This document shows positions 1-8,277 of a stretch of 29,849 bases of DNA, in pieces (the stretch's first letter is position 1; every line of letters starts with the position of its first letter). This stretch comes from Streptococcus sp. Its GTDB lineage: Bacteria > Bacillota > Bacilli > Lactobacillales > Aerococcaceae. The DNA lies in NCBI GenBank assembly GCA_015264885.1, contig JABZYY010000005.1:1-29849 (forward strand), read 5' to 3'. The notes under the pieces were generated by a model. That model ran no database searches, was not told the DNA's origin, and saw nothing but the letters and a program-made list of their open reading frames with translations. The position numbers were made by a program, and so were the translations under genes.

Positions 1-440
1 TGGTAATGACCAATGAGTGAATGAATCAAGTGAGTCGTTACGAATGCGGACATCACTGTCGCAAGGATAATCAATGCATATCCGTAAGTGCGACTATATT
101 GACGCTTACGTGAGTAGTGATTTGTCGGTTGGACTAAACGTTCTCCAAAGAAAGTGAAGAAGCGTTTGAATTTGTTCCACGCACCAGCATAGGCTAGGCG
201 GTTATTCTTCACACGGTTTTCTTGTGAGCTACGGTTATTATCTTCTTCTGGGATACTTGCTTCTACTTTCGTTGTAAACGATGGAGTAGGTTCGTTATTT
301 TCGTCTAAAAGGTCGGTTTGAACACCTTCGTTTGGTTCAATTGACACCGGTTGTGAGAGTTCGTCTTGCACTGTTCCACAGTAAGGGCAGAGTGTTTCTT
401 GCTCGTCAATCATCTCATGACAGAATGGACATTGTTTCAT
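1..440 (-). CDS. Zinc-ribbon membrane protein, partial (N-terminal 146 codons)
   Basis: The gene starts with ATG at 440 behind an AGGAAG ribosome site and runs off the left edge of the window, so the C-terminus is missing. Two CxxC pairs near the N-terminus (CPFC at residues 4-7 and CPYC at 18-21) form a classic small zinc ribbon. An acidic, low-complexity linker follows to about residue 75. A basic stretch then precedes a hydrophobic segment at about residues 122-142 that looks like a transmembrane helix. This order (zinc ribbon, linker, membrane region) is common in uncharacterised Firmicutes membrane proteins. No enzymatic motif is visible, so no function is assigned. The nearest upstream gene on this strand is separated from it by a terminator at 501-526, so it is probably transcribed on its own. 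Confidence 0.75.
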   Translation of the reverse strand, partial: MKQCPFCHEMIDEQETLCPYCGTVQDELSQPVSIEPNEGVQTDLLDENNEPTPSFTTKVEASIPEEDNNRSSQENRVKNNRLAYAGAWNKFKRFFTFFGERLVQPTNHYSRKRQYSRTYGYALIILATVMSAFVTTHLIHSLIGHY

Positions 441-499
441 GAATCTTCCTCTTTCTATGTCTAATAATTTTCATTGCTATTGTATCATAATTTCACTAT

Positions 500-662
500 A
501 AAAAAAGACTAGGAACTCCTAGTCTTAGCGTGGCATCTTTTCAGATGAGTAGGTCGTGTTCACATCACGAACTACAAACAGCTACATCCGGTAGTGTGCC
601 TAAGCACGCCTGTTCCACATAACTCGCAGTCTCTTATGTACTGCGTGTCGCCTCATCGCATA
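500..662 (-). ncRNA. Candidate structured non-coding RNA, unknown family
   Basis: No credible ORF lies here, yet the stretch has a near-consensus promoter (669-697) and ends in an intrinsic terminator (501-526), giving a predicted transcript of about 160 nt. In transcript order, CGCAGT (645-640) can pair with ACTGCG (630-625), while ACATAA (639-634) in its loop pairs with TTATGT (622-617); this is an H-type pseudoknot. Further pairs are GTGC/GCAC around a TTAG loop, CTAC/GTAG around CGGAT, a 10-bp GTAGTTCGTG/CACGACCTAC stem with one mismatch, and GATGAG (657-652) with CTCATC (549-544) closing the molecule. It does not look like the SRP, RNase P, tmRNA or riboswitch sequences I know. It could also be a 3' tail of gloA read-through, although the strong promoter argues for an independent RNA. 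Confidence 0.6.
501..526 (-). terminator. Intrinsic terminator of the candidate ncRNA
   Basis: AAGACTAGG (505-513) and CCTAGTCTT (518-526) form a perfect 9-bp stem with a 4-base loop. Read on the minus strand, the stem is followed by a run of T. The plus strand has no T run after the stem, so the terminator works for the minus strand only. Confidence 0.85.
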
Positions 663-668
663 GAACAT

Positions 669-697
669 ATTATAGCAGAGGGTGTGTGGAATGTCAT
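669..697 (-). promoter_or_regulatory. Promoter of the candidate ncRNA
   Basis: On the minus strand, ATGACA (697-692) and TATAAT (674-669) are separated by exactly 17 bases. This is one of the best sigma-A type matches in the window. It lies just after the gloA stop codon and points away from gloA, so its only plausible product is the RNA at 500-662. The start point is predicted near 662. Confidence 0.65.
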
Positions 698-704
698 GTA
701 TGAA

Positions 705-1082
705 CTATTTTTCGCGGATCACTTCGATTTTATATCCATCTAAGTCTTTTACGAAATAGTAGTTTGCAGGATGTCCTGGTAAACCTTTTAATTCTGTAAC
801 GTCATAGCCTTTCGCAACGTGTTCAGCGTGAAGAGCTTCTAGGTCTTTAGCGCTGATAGCGATATGACCATATCCGTCGCCGATTTCGTAAGGGCCGTGG
901 CCGTAGTTATATGTTAATTCTAATTCGTAATCGTCACCTTCGAATGCTAAGTAAACGATTGTGAATTTGTGTTCTGGGAAGTCTTTTCTGTGAGTTTCTT
1001 TAAAACCAAATGCTTCTTCGTAGAAACGAATGCTTTCTTCTAGATTTTGAACACGGACACAAGTATGTAACATTTTTGACAT
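705..1082 (-). CDS. gloA: Lactoylglutathione lyase (glyoxalase I)
   Basis: This 125-residue VOC-fold enzyme isomerises the hemithioacetal of methylglyoxal and a thiol to an acyl-thiol, detoxifying methylglyoxal in the cytosol. The fold's two halves are visible: HTCVRVQNLEESIRFYEEAFG at the N-terminus and the YGHIAI / GYKIEVI half at the C-terminus. The four expected metal ligands are present: His6, a Glu in the YELELTYN strand, His in YGHIAI, and Glu in YKIEVI. The length is normal for single-domain bacterial GloA. The longer frame from 1121 is not used because AAAGGAGGT sits six bases before the ATG at 1082. Organisms of this group often lack glutathione, so the physiological thiol is uncertain. 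Confidence 0.93.
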   Translation of the reverse strand: MSKMLHTCVRVQNLEESIRFYEEAFGFKETHRKDFPEHKFTIVYLAFEGDDYELELTYNYGHGPYEIGDGYGHIAISAKDLEALHAEHVAKGYDVTELKGLPGHPANYYFVKDLDGYKIEVIREK

Positions 1083-1195
1083 GATGTGACCTCCTTTATT
1101 TATTTTCCTTAAGCCTAACAAACTCTACAAATAAATACAAGTTTTCAAGACTGTTTTCTTTTTGCGGACAAATGTATTCGATTAGTGGAAATATG

Positions 1196-1224
1196 TTGCG
1201 TTCTTTTCATTAATTTGGTAGTCT
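1196..1224 (+). promoter_or_regulatory. Possible promoter of the aspartokinase gene
   Basis: TTGCGT (1196-1201) and TAGTCT (1219-1224) are 17 bases apart and lie about 30 bases before the aspartokinase ATG. Both boxes match the sigma-A consensus only partly, so the call is tentative. No lysine riboswitch or long leader fits in the short space before the gene. Confidence 0.35.
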
Positions 1225-1254
1225 AGTACCATTGAAAAAATAAGGAAGTGTCAT

Positions 1255-2631
1255 ATGAAAGTAATTAAATTTGGTGGAAGCTCTTTAGCCAATGCCACAC
1301 AATTAAGAAAGGTCTTTAATATCGTCAAAGCTGATGAAAAACGTAAAATCGTGGTGGTTTCAGCCCCAGGGAAGCGCACATCAGACGATGAAAAAGTAAC
1401 AGACCTTCTCATCCAATTAGCAACTTCTCATATTGAAGGGAATTATGATGAAGAAGTTTTAAAGAAAATCTTAGTGCGTTATAAAGAAATTTGTGACGAA
1501 TTGGAATTAAAACGAGAAGTATTCGAACTCGTTCGTGTCCATTTTGCAAACTTAAAAGAAAGAAACGACTTAGCTTCGGACTATTTAATGGATGCGTATA
1601 AAGCAAGCGGTGAAGACTTAAACGCACGCTTAATTGCGTCATACTTTAACCAAGAAGGTCTTGCGGCGAAATATGTAGGACCACGCGAAGCCAAACTATG
1701 GGTGAGCGACACTCCAGGAGAAGCTCGTATTTTAGAAGAAAGCTATCAAGAATTAGAGTACTTACAATTAACAAATGAAGTGATTGTATTCCCAGGATTC
1801 TACGGAGTGACAAAAGAAGGGAATGTTGTGACATTCTCACGTGGTGGATCTGATATTACAGGTTCGATTTTAGCTAATGCCGTGAACGCCGAAGAGTACG
1901 AGAATTTTACAGACGTGGATGCCATCTATGTAGCAAGTCCAAAAATCGTGCATAAACCACATGCAATCGATGTATTGTCTTATACAGAAATGCGTGAGTT
2001 GTCCTATGCCGGATTCTCAGTATTCCACACAGAAGCACTTCTTCCTTCTATTAAGAAAGGAATTCCAGTGCACGTGTGCAATACGAATAACCCAGAAGCA
2101 AGCGGAACTTACATTATGAAAGGGAAGGTTACTTCTCCAAATGTTATCTCAGGGATTGCAAGTTCGCCAGGGTTCGTAAGTATTTATGTGAAGAAATACT
2201 TGATGAACCATGAGATTGGGTTCCTTCGTAAAGTATTGACAATTTTTGAAGAGGAAGGCATTTCCATCGAACATATTCCAACAGGGATTGATGATGCGAC
2301 AATTATTATCCGTGGGGAAGACGCAACAGACGAGCAACTCGATGCGATTGTGGAACGTTTCTATGCGGAATTAGACGTGGATGATGCGCACTATATGCGT
2401 GGCCTCTGCCTGATTATGTTAGTAGGGGAAGGGATGGTCAACATGGTCGGTACAACGGCTCGTGTGGCTTCAACGCTTGCTCGTACTCAAATCAATATCG
2501 AATTATATAACCAAGGGGTATCTGAGGTTTCAATGATGTTTGGTATTTTAGACCAATACGAAAAGAAAGCCATCCGTGCGTTATATGATGAGTTTTTTGG
2601 TGAAACGAAAGAATATAAAGTGGTGGAATAA
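1255..2631 (+). CDS. lysC: Aspartate kinase (aspartokinase)
   Basis: The enzyme phosphorylates L-aspartate with ATP, the first committed step to lysine, threonine, methionine and the cell-wall diamino acid. The kinase domain starts with KFGGSS (residues 5-10) and continues with SRGGSD (about 195-200) and FTDVDAIY. Two ACT regulatory domains fill roughly residues 300-450, the first around GIASSPGFVSIYVKK and the second around LIMLVGEGMVNMVGTTARV. The length of 458 is normal for a monofunctional enzyme, and no homoserine dehydrogenase is fused to it. The ATG follows AAGGAAG. It stands alone between a divergent gloA and a terminator at 2683-2717. The symbol is approximate, because ACT domains suggest feedback inhibition but the sequence does not tell which amino acid inhibits it. 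Confidence 0.93.
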   Translation: MKVIKFGGSSLANATQLRKVFNIVKADEKRKIVVVSAPGKRTSDDEKVTDLLIQLATSHIEGNYDEEVLKKILVRYKEICDELELKREVFELVRVHFANLKERNDLASDYLMDAYKASGEDLNARLIASYFNQEGLAAKYVGPREAKLWVSDTPGEARILEESYQELEYLQLTNEVIVFPGFYGVTKEGNVVTFSRGGSDITGSILANAVNAEEYENFTDVDAIYVASPKIVHKPHAIDVLSYTEMRELSYAGFSVFHTEALLPSIKKGIPVHVCNTNNPEASGTYIMKGKVTSPNVISGIASSPGFVSIYVKKYLMNHEIGFLRKVLTIFEEEGISIEHIPTGIDDATIIIRGEDATDEQLDAIVERFYAELDVDDAHYMRGLCLIMLVGEGMVNMVGTTARVASTLARTQINIELYNQGVSEVSMMFGILDQYEKKAIRALYDEFFGETKEYKVVE

Positions 2632-2682
2632 TTTTCCAACAGTTTAAACGAAAATAGTAACGGTTGTAATTAGCCGATAGGA

Positions 2683-2717
2683 AGAGTAGAATATCCAATA
2701 TATTCTGCTCTTTTTTT
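2683..2717 (+). terminator. Intrinsic terminator after aspartokinase
   Basis: AGAGTAGAATAT (2683-2694) pairs with ATATTCTGCTCT (2700-2711) with a single G-U wobble and a 5-base loop, followed by seven T. It separates the aspartokinase transcript from the potassium transport genes. Confidence 0.85.
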
Positions 2718-2754
2718 GGGCACATTATTTTTGATTAGGACAGGAGGGACGAAG

Positions 2755-4134
2755 ATGATTCGTTTCTTATTTAAGGACTCGATTCCGAAAAGAATTGCAT
2801 CCAGTTTTGCGATTGTGATTTTGGTGGGGTCATTCCTGTTAAACTTACCGATTTCGCAAATCGCGACGTCAAAAGCTTCGTATTTTGACCACTTGTTTAC
2901 AACTGTATCGATGGTATGTGTTACAGGACTTTCGACGCAACCAGTAGCCGAGACGTACAATACTTTTGGACAAGTGATTTGTATGATGTTAATGCAAATC
3001 GGTGGATTAGGATTAATGAGTATTATTGCTTTTTTCCTCTATGATGCTGGGAAGAAGATGTCATTAGTTGATAAACTAGCCTTGCAAGATAGTTTGAACC
3101 GTGAGGATGGCCAAGATTTCAAAAAGTATTTAAAAACGATTTTTAAATATACATTCTTTATTGAATTTATTGCAGCGGTTACTTTATCCTTCCGCTTTGT
3201 TCCAGAACTAGGAACAGCAAAGGGGATTTTCACTGCATTCTTCTTTGCAATTTCTGCATTTTGTAATGCAGGTTTTGATAATTTAGGCTCTAATAGTCTG
3301 ATTAACTATGCGACGGATCCATTTTTGACATTAGTGGTTGCTGCTCTCATTATTCTTGGGGGAATTGGTTTTTCCGTTTGGTTTGATTTCAAACGAAGCT
3401 ACCTTGAAATGCGAAAATCGACGAAGAGTAAAAAGCGTAAATCTTTTTACAGACGTTTGCAGTATCATACGAAGATTGTCCTTTGGTTGACAGGAATTAT
3501 TTTACTTGGTGGAACGGTGTTAACCTTGCTAACCGAATGGAATAACCCAAATACGATTGGAAATCTATCTTTCTTCGATAAGGTACTCGTGAGCTTCTTT
3601 CAAACGGTAACGATGAGAACCGCTGGATTTGCGACAATTGATTATACGAATGCACATCCAACGAGTATTCTTCTTTATTGTATTCAAATGCTGATTGGAG
3701 GATCTCCTGGTGGGACGGCCGGTGGGGTGAAGACGACAACCTTCTTAGTGGTTCTCTTATTCATTCGCTCAGAAGTATACGATGAGGGAATGATTCATTT
3801 TAGACACCATAGTATTTCGCAAGAGATGGCCAGAAAAGCCTTAACGATTTTTATCGTATTTACAACACTCATTTTAACGAGTTTGTTCTTGCTCAGTTTA
3901 ACGGATCCAGATGTGCCACTTCTATATACCTTATTTGAAACTATTTCAGCGGTATGTACAGTTGGGGTAACTGCAAATTTAACACCAACTTTATCTTTCC
4001 TTGGAAAAATTGTGATTATGTTGTTGATGTTTATTGGTCGTATTGGACCGTTGACCGTGCTATTAAGCTTTTCAAATCGAAAGAAGAAAGCACTCGAGAT
4101 GAAGTATGCCAAAGCGCCATTATTAATTGGATAG
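2755..4134 (+). CDS. ktrB: Potassium uptake channel subunit KtrB/TrkH family
   Basis: This is the membrane pore subunit of a Ktr-type, probably Na-dependent, K+ uptake system. It has four pore-loop repeats, each with a filter glycine: VCVTG (residues 54-58), NAGFD (171-175), RTAGF (288-292) and CTVGV (401-405). The family signature GGSPGGTAGGVKTTT lies just after the third filter. Its 459 residues with 8-10 hydrophobic segments are typical. A longer reading from 2716 would begin inside the T-run of the previous terminator, whereas CAGGAGGG sits six bases before the ATG at 2755, so that start is chosen. Its partner KtrA follows 15 bases downstream, so the two are co-transcribed. Confidence 0.93.
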   Translation: MIRFLFKDSIPKRIASSFAIVILVGSFLLNLPISQIATSKASYFDHLFTTVSMVCVTGLSTQPVAETYNTFGQVICMMLMQIGGLGLMSIIAFFLYDAGKKMSLVDKLALQDSLNREDGQDFKKYLKTIFKYTFFIEFIAAVTLSFRFVPELGTAKGIFTAFFFAISAFCNAGFDNLGSNSLINYATDPFLTLVVAALIILGGIGFSVWFDFKRSYLEMRKSTKSKKRKSFYRRLQYHTKIVLWLTGIILLGGTVLTLLTEWNNPNTIGNLSFFDKVLVSFFQTVTMRTAGFATIDYTNAHPTSILLYCIQMLIGGSPGGTAGGVKTTTFLVVLLFIRSEVYDEGMIHFRHHSISQEMARKALTIFIVFTTLILTSLFLLSLTDPDVPLLYTLFETISAVCTVGVTANLTPTLSFLGKIVIMLLMFIGRIGPLTVLLSFSNRKKKALEMKYAKAPLLIG

Positions 4135-4149
4135 AAAGTAGGGATTGTA

Positions 4150-4812
4150 ATGAGAAAGACAGTTGGGATTTTAGGACTAGGTGTGTTTGGGATGACGATT
4201 GCCAAACAGCTTAGTGAATATGATTGCGACATTATTGCCATTGATCGTGATGAAACAACCGTTAACCGTATTGAACCACTTGTCACAAAGGCAGTCATTG
4301 CCGATGTGACAGACGAAGAAGTCTTAAAAGAAATTGGAATTGGCGACTGCGACACAGTAGTGGTAGCTACAGGGTCTAGTCTAGAAGCGAGTATTCTAGC
4401 CGTGATGCATTGTACGAAACTTGGTGTTCCAGAAATTATTGCTAAAGCAAAGGGCCGTACGACAACAGAAATCTTAACGAAGATGGGTGCGCAACGTGTC
4501 ATAAACCCAGAAAAAGAAACAGGAATTCGTCTCGTGAAGAACATTCTTCACCATAAACTGGCCGAAGTGATTTCACTTGATGGAAATATTTCGCTTGTGG
4601 AATTTTATCCGCCAAAATCATGGGTTGGAAAACAATTAAGCGATTTAGACTTACGTAAAGATTATGATTTAAACTTAATTGGTTATCGTGAAGGAAAGGA
4701 CGAATCCTTGAATACAAGAGTATTTGCGGATTTCCTTATTCGTGAAGATGTCATTCTTGTAGCGATTATCGGAACAGATAGTTTAGATAAAGCCACTTTC
4801 CTTGAAGACTAA
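4150..4812 (+). CDS. ktrA: Potassium uptake regulatory subunit KtrA (RCK domain)
   Basis: This 220-residue cytosolic protein forms a ring that gates KtrB in response to bound nucleotide. The N-terminal RCK_N Rossmann fold shows GLGVFG (residues 9-14) and an acidic residue at the end of the second strand (IAIDRDE), as expected for NAD(H)/ATP-ADP binding. The C-terminal 80 residues (PPKSWVGKQLSDLDLRKDYDLNLIGYREG) match the RCK_C/TrkA_C domain, which in other KtrA proteins binds cyclic di-AMP. It starts 15 bases after ktrB behind a modest TAGGGAT site, and a strong terminator at 4818-4858 ends the two-gene operon. Confidence 0.93.
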   Translation: MRKTVGILGLGVFGMTIAKQLSEYDCDIIAIDRDETTVNRIEPLVTKAVIADVTDEEVLKEIGIGDCDTVVVATGSSLEASILAVMHCTKLGVPEIIAKAKGRTTTEILTKMGAQRVINPEKETGIRLVKNILHHKLAEVISLDGNISLVEFYPPKSWVGKQLSDLDLRKDYDLNLIGYREGKDESLNTRVFADFLIREDVILVAIIGTDSLDKATFLED

Positions 4813-4817
4813 TCAAC

Positions 4818-4858
4818 GAGACCAGATGAATCAAAAGCGGTTCATTTGGTCTCTTTTT
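4818..4858 (+). terminator. Intrinsic terminator of ktrBA
   Basis: GAGACCAGATGAA (4818-4830) pairs with TTCATTTGGTCTC (4841-4853) in a 13-bp stem with one G-U pair, followed by five T. Confidence 0.88.
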
Positions 4859-4943
4859 CTTTAAAAATGGGTTCAAACCCTTTCCAAAGCATGCATTTCA
4901 TAGTACACTAGGACTATCAACTTTTTAGAAAGTAGGGATTATA

Positions 4944-6746
4944 ATGGCCAATAAAAAACCATTAAGACGTGAAGAAGTTCCAGTAGAATTAACATGGGAC
5001 CTTTCCGCAATTTACGAATCAAATGAAGGATTTGAAAAGGACTTAGAATTTGTTAAATCACAAATTCCAGCAGTAGCCGCTGCAAAAGATACAGCATTAA
5101 AAGACGGGGAATCATTATTAGCATTCTTAAATCTTTTAAACGTAGTGGATGATAAGATTGAAACAGCTTATGTTTACTCACATTTAAAAGCAGACCAAGA
5201 TACTTCTAACAATGAAAACCAAGTTTTAAATCAACGTGCGTTCTCAACATACATCGAATTCTCAGGTGCTTCAGCATGGTTTGCTCCAGCAATTTTAGCA
5301 TTATCTGATGAAGCATTTGAAGAGTATTTCAAACAAGAACCAGGATTAGAAGACTTCCGTGTCTTATTAGAAACAGCGCGTATTAAAAAAGGTCACGTGC
5401 TTTCAGATAAAGAAGAAGCTTTATTATCAAAAGCTAGCGAAGTGTTCCAAGGCTCAAGCAAAACATTCAACTTATTGAACAACGCTGACATCAAGTTTGA
5501 TGAAATCACAACTGAAAATGGCGAAAAAGTTGAATTGACAAACGGAAACTACTCAGTATATATCGAGTCTAAAAACCAAGATGTTCGTAAGGAAGCATTC
5601 GAAACACTATACAAACCTTACATCAACTTAAAAAATACATTCGCAAGCACACTTGGTACAGAAGTGAAAGGTCATAATTTCAGCGCTTTAGTTCATAACT
5701 ATGACTCAGCTCGTCAAGCAGCACTTGCTTCAAACCAAGTTCCTGAAGAAGTGTACGATGCTTTAGTAGACGTGGTAAATGAAAAATTACCATTATTGCA
5801 CCGTTACATCGCATTACAACAAAAAGCATTAGGCTTAGATGAATTGCATATGTATGATTTATACGTACCAATCACTGGAGACGCTCCAATTAAATACAAC
5901 TACCAAGAAGCATCTCTAGCAAGTGTGGAAGCCTTGAAACCTCTTGGCGAAGAGTACAATGAAATCATGAAGAAAGCATACGCAGATCGTTGGATTGACG
6001 TTGCTGAAAACATCGGTAAACGCAGCGGTGGATATTCAAGTGGAGCATACTCAACAGCACCATACATCCTATTGAACTGGCATGATGAATTATCAAACTT
6101 CTTCACATTGGTTCACGAGTTAGGACACAGTGCACACAGCTACTTCACTCGTAACACACAACCAAAACAATACGGAGATTACTCAATCTTCTTAGCGGAA
6201 ATTGCTTCTACAACAAACGAAAACATCTTAACAGATTACTTGTTGAAGAAACATACAGATAAAGAAGCGCAAAAATATATCTTAAACAACTATTTACACC
6301 GCTTCAAATCAACTATTTTCCGTCAAACTCAATTTGCGGAATTCGAACATAAGATTCATGTAATGGACCAAGAAGGCCAACCATTAACACAAGAATCAAT
6401 CGCAAAAGCTTATAGCGAAATCAACGCGAAATACTATGCAAATGTCATCCAAGATGAACAAATCGCATACGAATGGGCACGTATCCCTCACTTCTACATG
6501 AACTACTACGTATTCCAATACGCAACTGGTATGGCTGCAGCAACTGCTTTATCAGATAAAATCTTACATGGTACTCCAGAAGATTTAGAAGCTTACTTAA
6601 ACTACTTACGTGCAGGACGTAGCGACGCTCCAATCGAAGTAATGAAAAAAGCCGGCGTAGACATGACGAAGAAAGACTACTTATACGACGCATTCGACGT
6701 ATTCGAACAACGTCTAACTCAGTTAGAAGCGCTTATGAACGAATAA
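4944..6746 (+). CDS. pepF: Oligoendopeptidase F
   Basis: This is a cytosolic M3-family zinc metallopeptidase that cleaves short peptides (about 7-17 residues), finishing the breakdown of imported or proteolytic peptides. The zinc site HELGH lies at residues 391-395 (His391, Glu392, His395), with the third ligand Glu419 in AEIASTTNE. The 600-residue length is the standard PepF length. An N-terminal helical region (residues 1-200) precedes the catalytic domain. The ATG follows TAGGGAT, the same weak site used by ktrA. Codon choice is strongly biased toward preferred codons, suggesting high expression. It is monocistronic: a terminator precedes it and two hairpins follow it. Confidence 0.95.
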   Translation: MANKKPLRREEVPVELTWDLSAIYESNEGFEKDLEFVKSQIPAVAAAKDTALKDGESLLAFLNLLNVVDDKIETAYVYSHLKADQDTSNNENQVLNQRAFSTYIEFSGASAWFAPAILALSDEAFEEYFKQEPGLEDFRVLLETARIKKGHVLSDKEEALLSKASEVFQGSSKTFNLLNNADIKFDEITTENGEKVELTNGNYSVYIESKNQDVRKEAFETLYKPYINLKNTFASTLGTEVKGHNFSALVHNYDSARQAALASNQVPEEVYDALVDVVNEKLPLLHRYIALQQKALGLDELHMYDLYVPITGDAPIKYNYQEASLASVEALKPLGEEYNEIMKKAYADRWIDVAENIGKRSGGYSSGAYSTAPYILLNWHDELSNFFTLVHELGHSAHSYFTRNTQPKQYGDYSIFLAEIASTTNENILTDYLLKKHTDKEAQKYILNNYLHRFKSTIFRQTQFAEFEHKIHVMDQEGQPLTQESIAKAYSEINAKYYANVIQDEQIAYEWARIPHFYMNYYVFQYATGMAAATALSDKILHGTPEDLEAYLNYLRAGRSDAPIEVMKKAGVDMTKKDYLYDAFDVFEQRLTQLEALMNE

Positions 6747-6789
6747 CAAAACAAACTCCGAGAGTTCTTACTCTCGGAGTTGTTTTGTT
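6745..6789 (+). terminator. Hairpin terminator after pepF
   Basis: ACTCCGAGAG (6755-6764) pairs perfectly with CTCTCGGAGT (6771-6780). The flanking AACAAAACA and TGTTTTGTT extend the stem to nearly 20 bp with one bulge. The left arm starts inside the pepF stop codon. Confidence 0.8.
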
Positions 6790-6806
6790 ATATAGAGTAT
6801 ATAAAG

Positions 6807-6833
6807 AAAACTCCTCCAAATGGAGGAGTTTTT
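6807..6833. terminator. Bidirectional terminator between pepF and spxH-like gene
   Basis: AAAACTCCTCC (6807-6817) and GGAGGAGTTTT (6822-6832) form a perfect 11-bp stem with an AAAT loop. T runs follow on both strands, so it serves as backup for pepF and as the terminator of the convergent gene ending at 6839. Confidence 0.85.
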
Positions 6834-6838
6834 GTATG

Positions 6839-7534
6839 TTAACGATTCATATTCACGACTTTTGCTAAGTTGTGGCGCGAGCGAACTTCAACCAGTCGTT
6901 TGACTTCTGGGCATTCAGGAAGAGGCTCGCCATTACAAATTTCACTAATGGTATCAGCAGTAATACTGTTGGCCAGTAAGATTCCGTATGAATGATTTGA
7001 ATTATCGAAGATGACAAGAGAAGGAGTGTGCGTTACATTCATCTCTTGTGCGATTTGTAAGTCACGGTCATACGCTGTTTTCACAGCAGGACTGGCTTTA
7101 TCTTCGTAAAACATTTTTTTATCAATTTCAATATTATCTAAAATTTCATCTAACAATTCTTTACTGTATTTACGATTGTGATGATGAATTTGGTGTTGCA
7201 ACTCAAATAAGAATTGACGACCAGGACGTTTTCCTTGTAAGAGGGCAGCTTTATACGAAAGAGCTGCATCATATATTTTTGTATAGATTTCATTTCTTAA
7301 ATCTAAATCCGTTTCATCGAGCTTTTGGTTTTTCATATATTGATTAACCGTTTGTAAATTATGAAACGTTACGAATTGGTAATGTACTTTAAAATCAGAA
7401 TTACGAACAAATTTTAATAGTTCGTTTTCACAGCGATAACAATATGATCCCAATGGATTCACGAATAAATATAATTCGAAAATCTTTTCGTGTGAAGTGT
7501 GTTCTGATAGATTTTTTGTTTTTGAAGTACTCAA
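6839..7534 (-). CDS. spxH: DsbA-fold thioredoxin-like protein, SpxH/YjbH-like ClpXP adaptor
   Basis: The protein has 231 residues. The N-terminal thioredoxin strand FELYLFVNPLGSYCYRCENEL carries a CxxC pair (CYRC), and MNVTHTPSLVIFDN supplies the cis-proline strand. A helical insertion lies between them (about residues 65-150), as in the DsbA fold. No signal peptide is present, so it is cytosolic. In Bacillus and Staphylococcus the YjbH/SpxH protein delivers the stress regulator Spx to ClpXP; the fold and the neighbourhood (CYTH protein, relQ, nadK, rluD-like) match that family, but the match is inferred. Translation starts at TTG 7534, just after AGGGGTGTAGGAT; the nearest upstream in-frame ATG is cut off by a stop. 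It has its own promoter at 7574-7601. Confidence 0.75.
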   Translation of the reverse strand: MSTSKTKNLSEHTSHEKIFELYLFVNPLGSYCYRCENELLKFVRNSDFKVHYQFVTFHNLQTVNQYMKNQKLDETDLDLRNEIYTKIYDAALSYKAALLQGKRPGRQFLFELQHQIHHHNRKYSKELLDEILDNIEIDKKMFYEDKASPAVKTAYDRDLQIAQEMNVTHTPSLVIFDNSNHSYGILLANSITADTISEICNGEPLPECPEVKRLVEVRSRHNLAKVVNMNR

Positions 7535-7573
7535 AATCCTACACCCCTGTTTCCTAACTAACTTTGTAATATC

Positions 7574-7601
7574 ATTGTAACATAATTTGTTGAAATGTCA
7601 G
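7574..7601 (-). promoter_or_regulatory. Promoter of the spxH-like gene
   Basis: On the minus strand CTGACA (7601-7596) and TACAAT (7579-7574) are separated by 16 bases, about 40 bases before the TTG start. This means the gene does not depend only on read-through from the CYTH gene. Confidence 0.55.
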
Positions 7602-7631
7602 AATAATATGCACAACGCGTGACGTTTGTAC

Positions 7632-8210
7632 TCATCTCGTGGACAAGGCACGTTTAATTTTACTTTCTGCTTGGCGTCGTTCAATTTTGTATTTCTCTAA
7701 AATACCTAGAAATATCGGTTCGCCGAGTTCGAGACTACGGACTTCCATTTCCATCTCAAAGTCTACCTTGCCGTTATAGTGGCTCTCGTCTAGAACAAGC
7801 CACTCATTTTCGGAAAGGGCACCTTCTAAGCGATGCGTTGTAAGAAGCGTCGTTTGATTCACGGTTTGAAGTGTAATGCCTTTATTTTCCAATGTTTCTT
7901 GAAGGGACGTTGGAAGCGTGAATTGTTTGTCGTGATTATACGCATTCAGAATGTCTACCGGAAGGACTTCAGTATACTCAAGAACCTCTAAGCTACTTTG
8001 AGGAATCTTTAGCGTAATTTCGCCGGTTTCTTTTCCTTCGACAATGCGAATGCGAAGGGCCATTTTATGTTGTTGGAGGAGACCTTCGTAGTCGTAGTAA
8101 CTATTTGTCTGAGTGATGTCCTTTGTAAAGACTGATTGATAGTCGCCCGCAATCGCCTCGTATTGCTCTTTTGTCAGTAAGTTTTTAAACTCTTTTTCAA
8201 TTTCTGGCAT
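7632..8210 (-). CDS. CYTH-domain triphosphatase (YjbK-like)
   Basis: This 192-residue protein has the CYTH tunnel fold. The N-terminal signature EKEFK (ExExK, residues 5-9) is followed by alternating basic and acidic strands such as ALRIRIVEG, GEITLKIP and DFEMEMEVRSLE, whose side chains line the tunnel and bind triphosphate and metal. Family members hydrolyse inorganic triphosphate, thiamine triphosphate or similar, and some are adenylate cyclases; the substrate cannot be read from the sequence. The ATG at 8210 lies behind AGGAGGA. It is divergent from relQ, sharing a short 132-base intergenic region, a pairing also seen around yjbK/yjbM in Bacillus. Confidence 0.88.
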   Translation of the reverse strand: MPEIEKEFKNLLTKEQYEAIAGDYQSVFTKDITQTNSYYDYEGLLQQHKMALRIRIVEGKETGEITLKIPQSSLEVLEYTEVLPVDILNAYNHDKQFTLPTSLQETLENKGITLQTVNQTTLLTTHRLEGALSENEWLVLDESHYNGKVDFEMEMEVRSLELGEPIFLGILEKYKIERRQAESKIKRALSTR

Positions 8211-8233
8211 ATCCGTTCCTCCTTTAGTGTTCT

Positions 8234-8262
8234 ATTGTAGCTCATTTTATAACAGATTTGAA
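8234..8262 (-). promoter_or_regulatory. Promoter of the CYTH gene
   Basis: On the minus strand TTCAAA (8262-8257) and TACAAT (8239-8234) are 17 bases apart and end about 24 bases before the ATG. Confidence 0.5.
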
Positions 8263-8277
8263 AAAAATCGCCTTAAT

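Noticed and set aside
1125..1254. Lysine riboswitch or T-box before aspartokinase
   Set aside because: The short AT-rich space shows neither the lysine-box conserved core nor a T-box anti-terminator.
3795..4544. Minus-strand ORF of 249 codons across ktrB-ktrA
   Set aside because: It spans the antisense of two well-supported genes, has no ribosome site, and its composition is that of a shadow frame.
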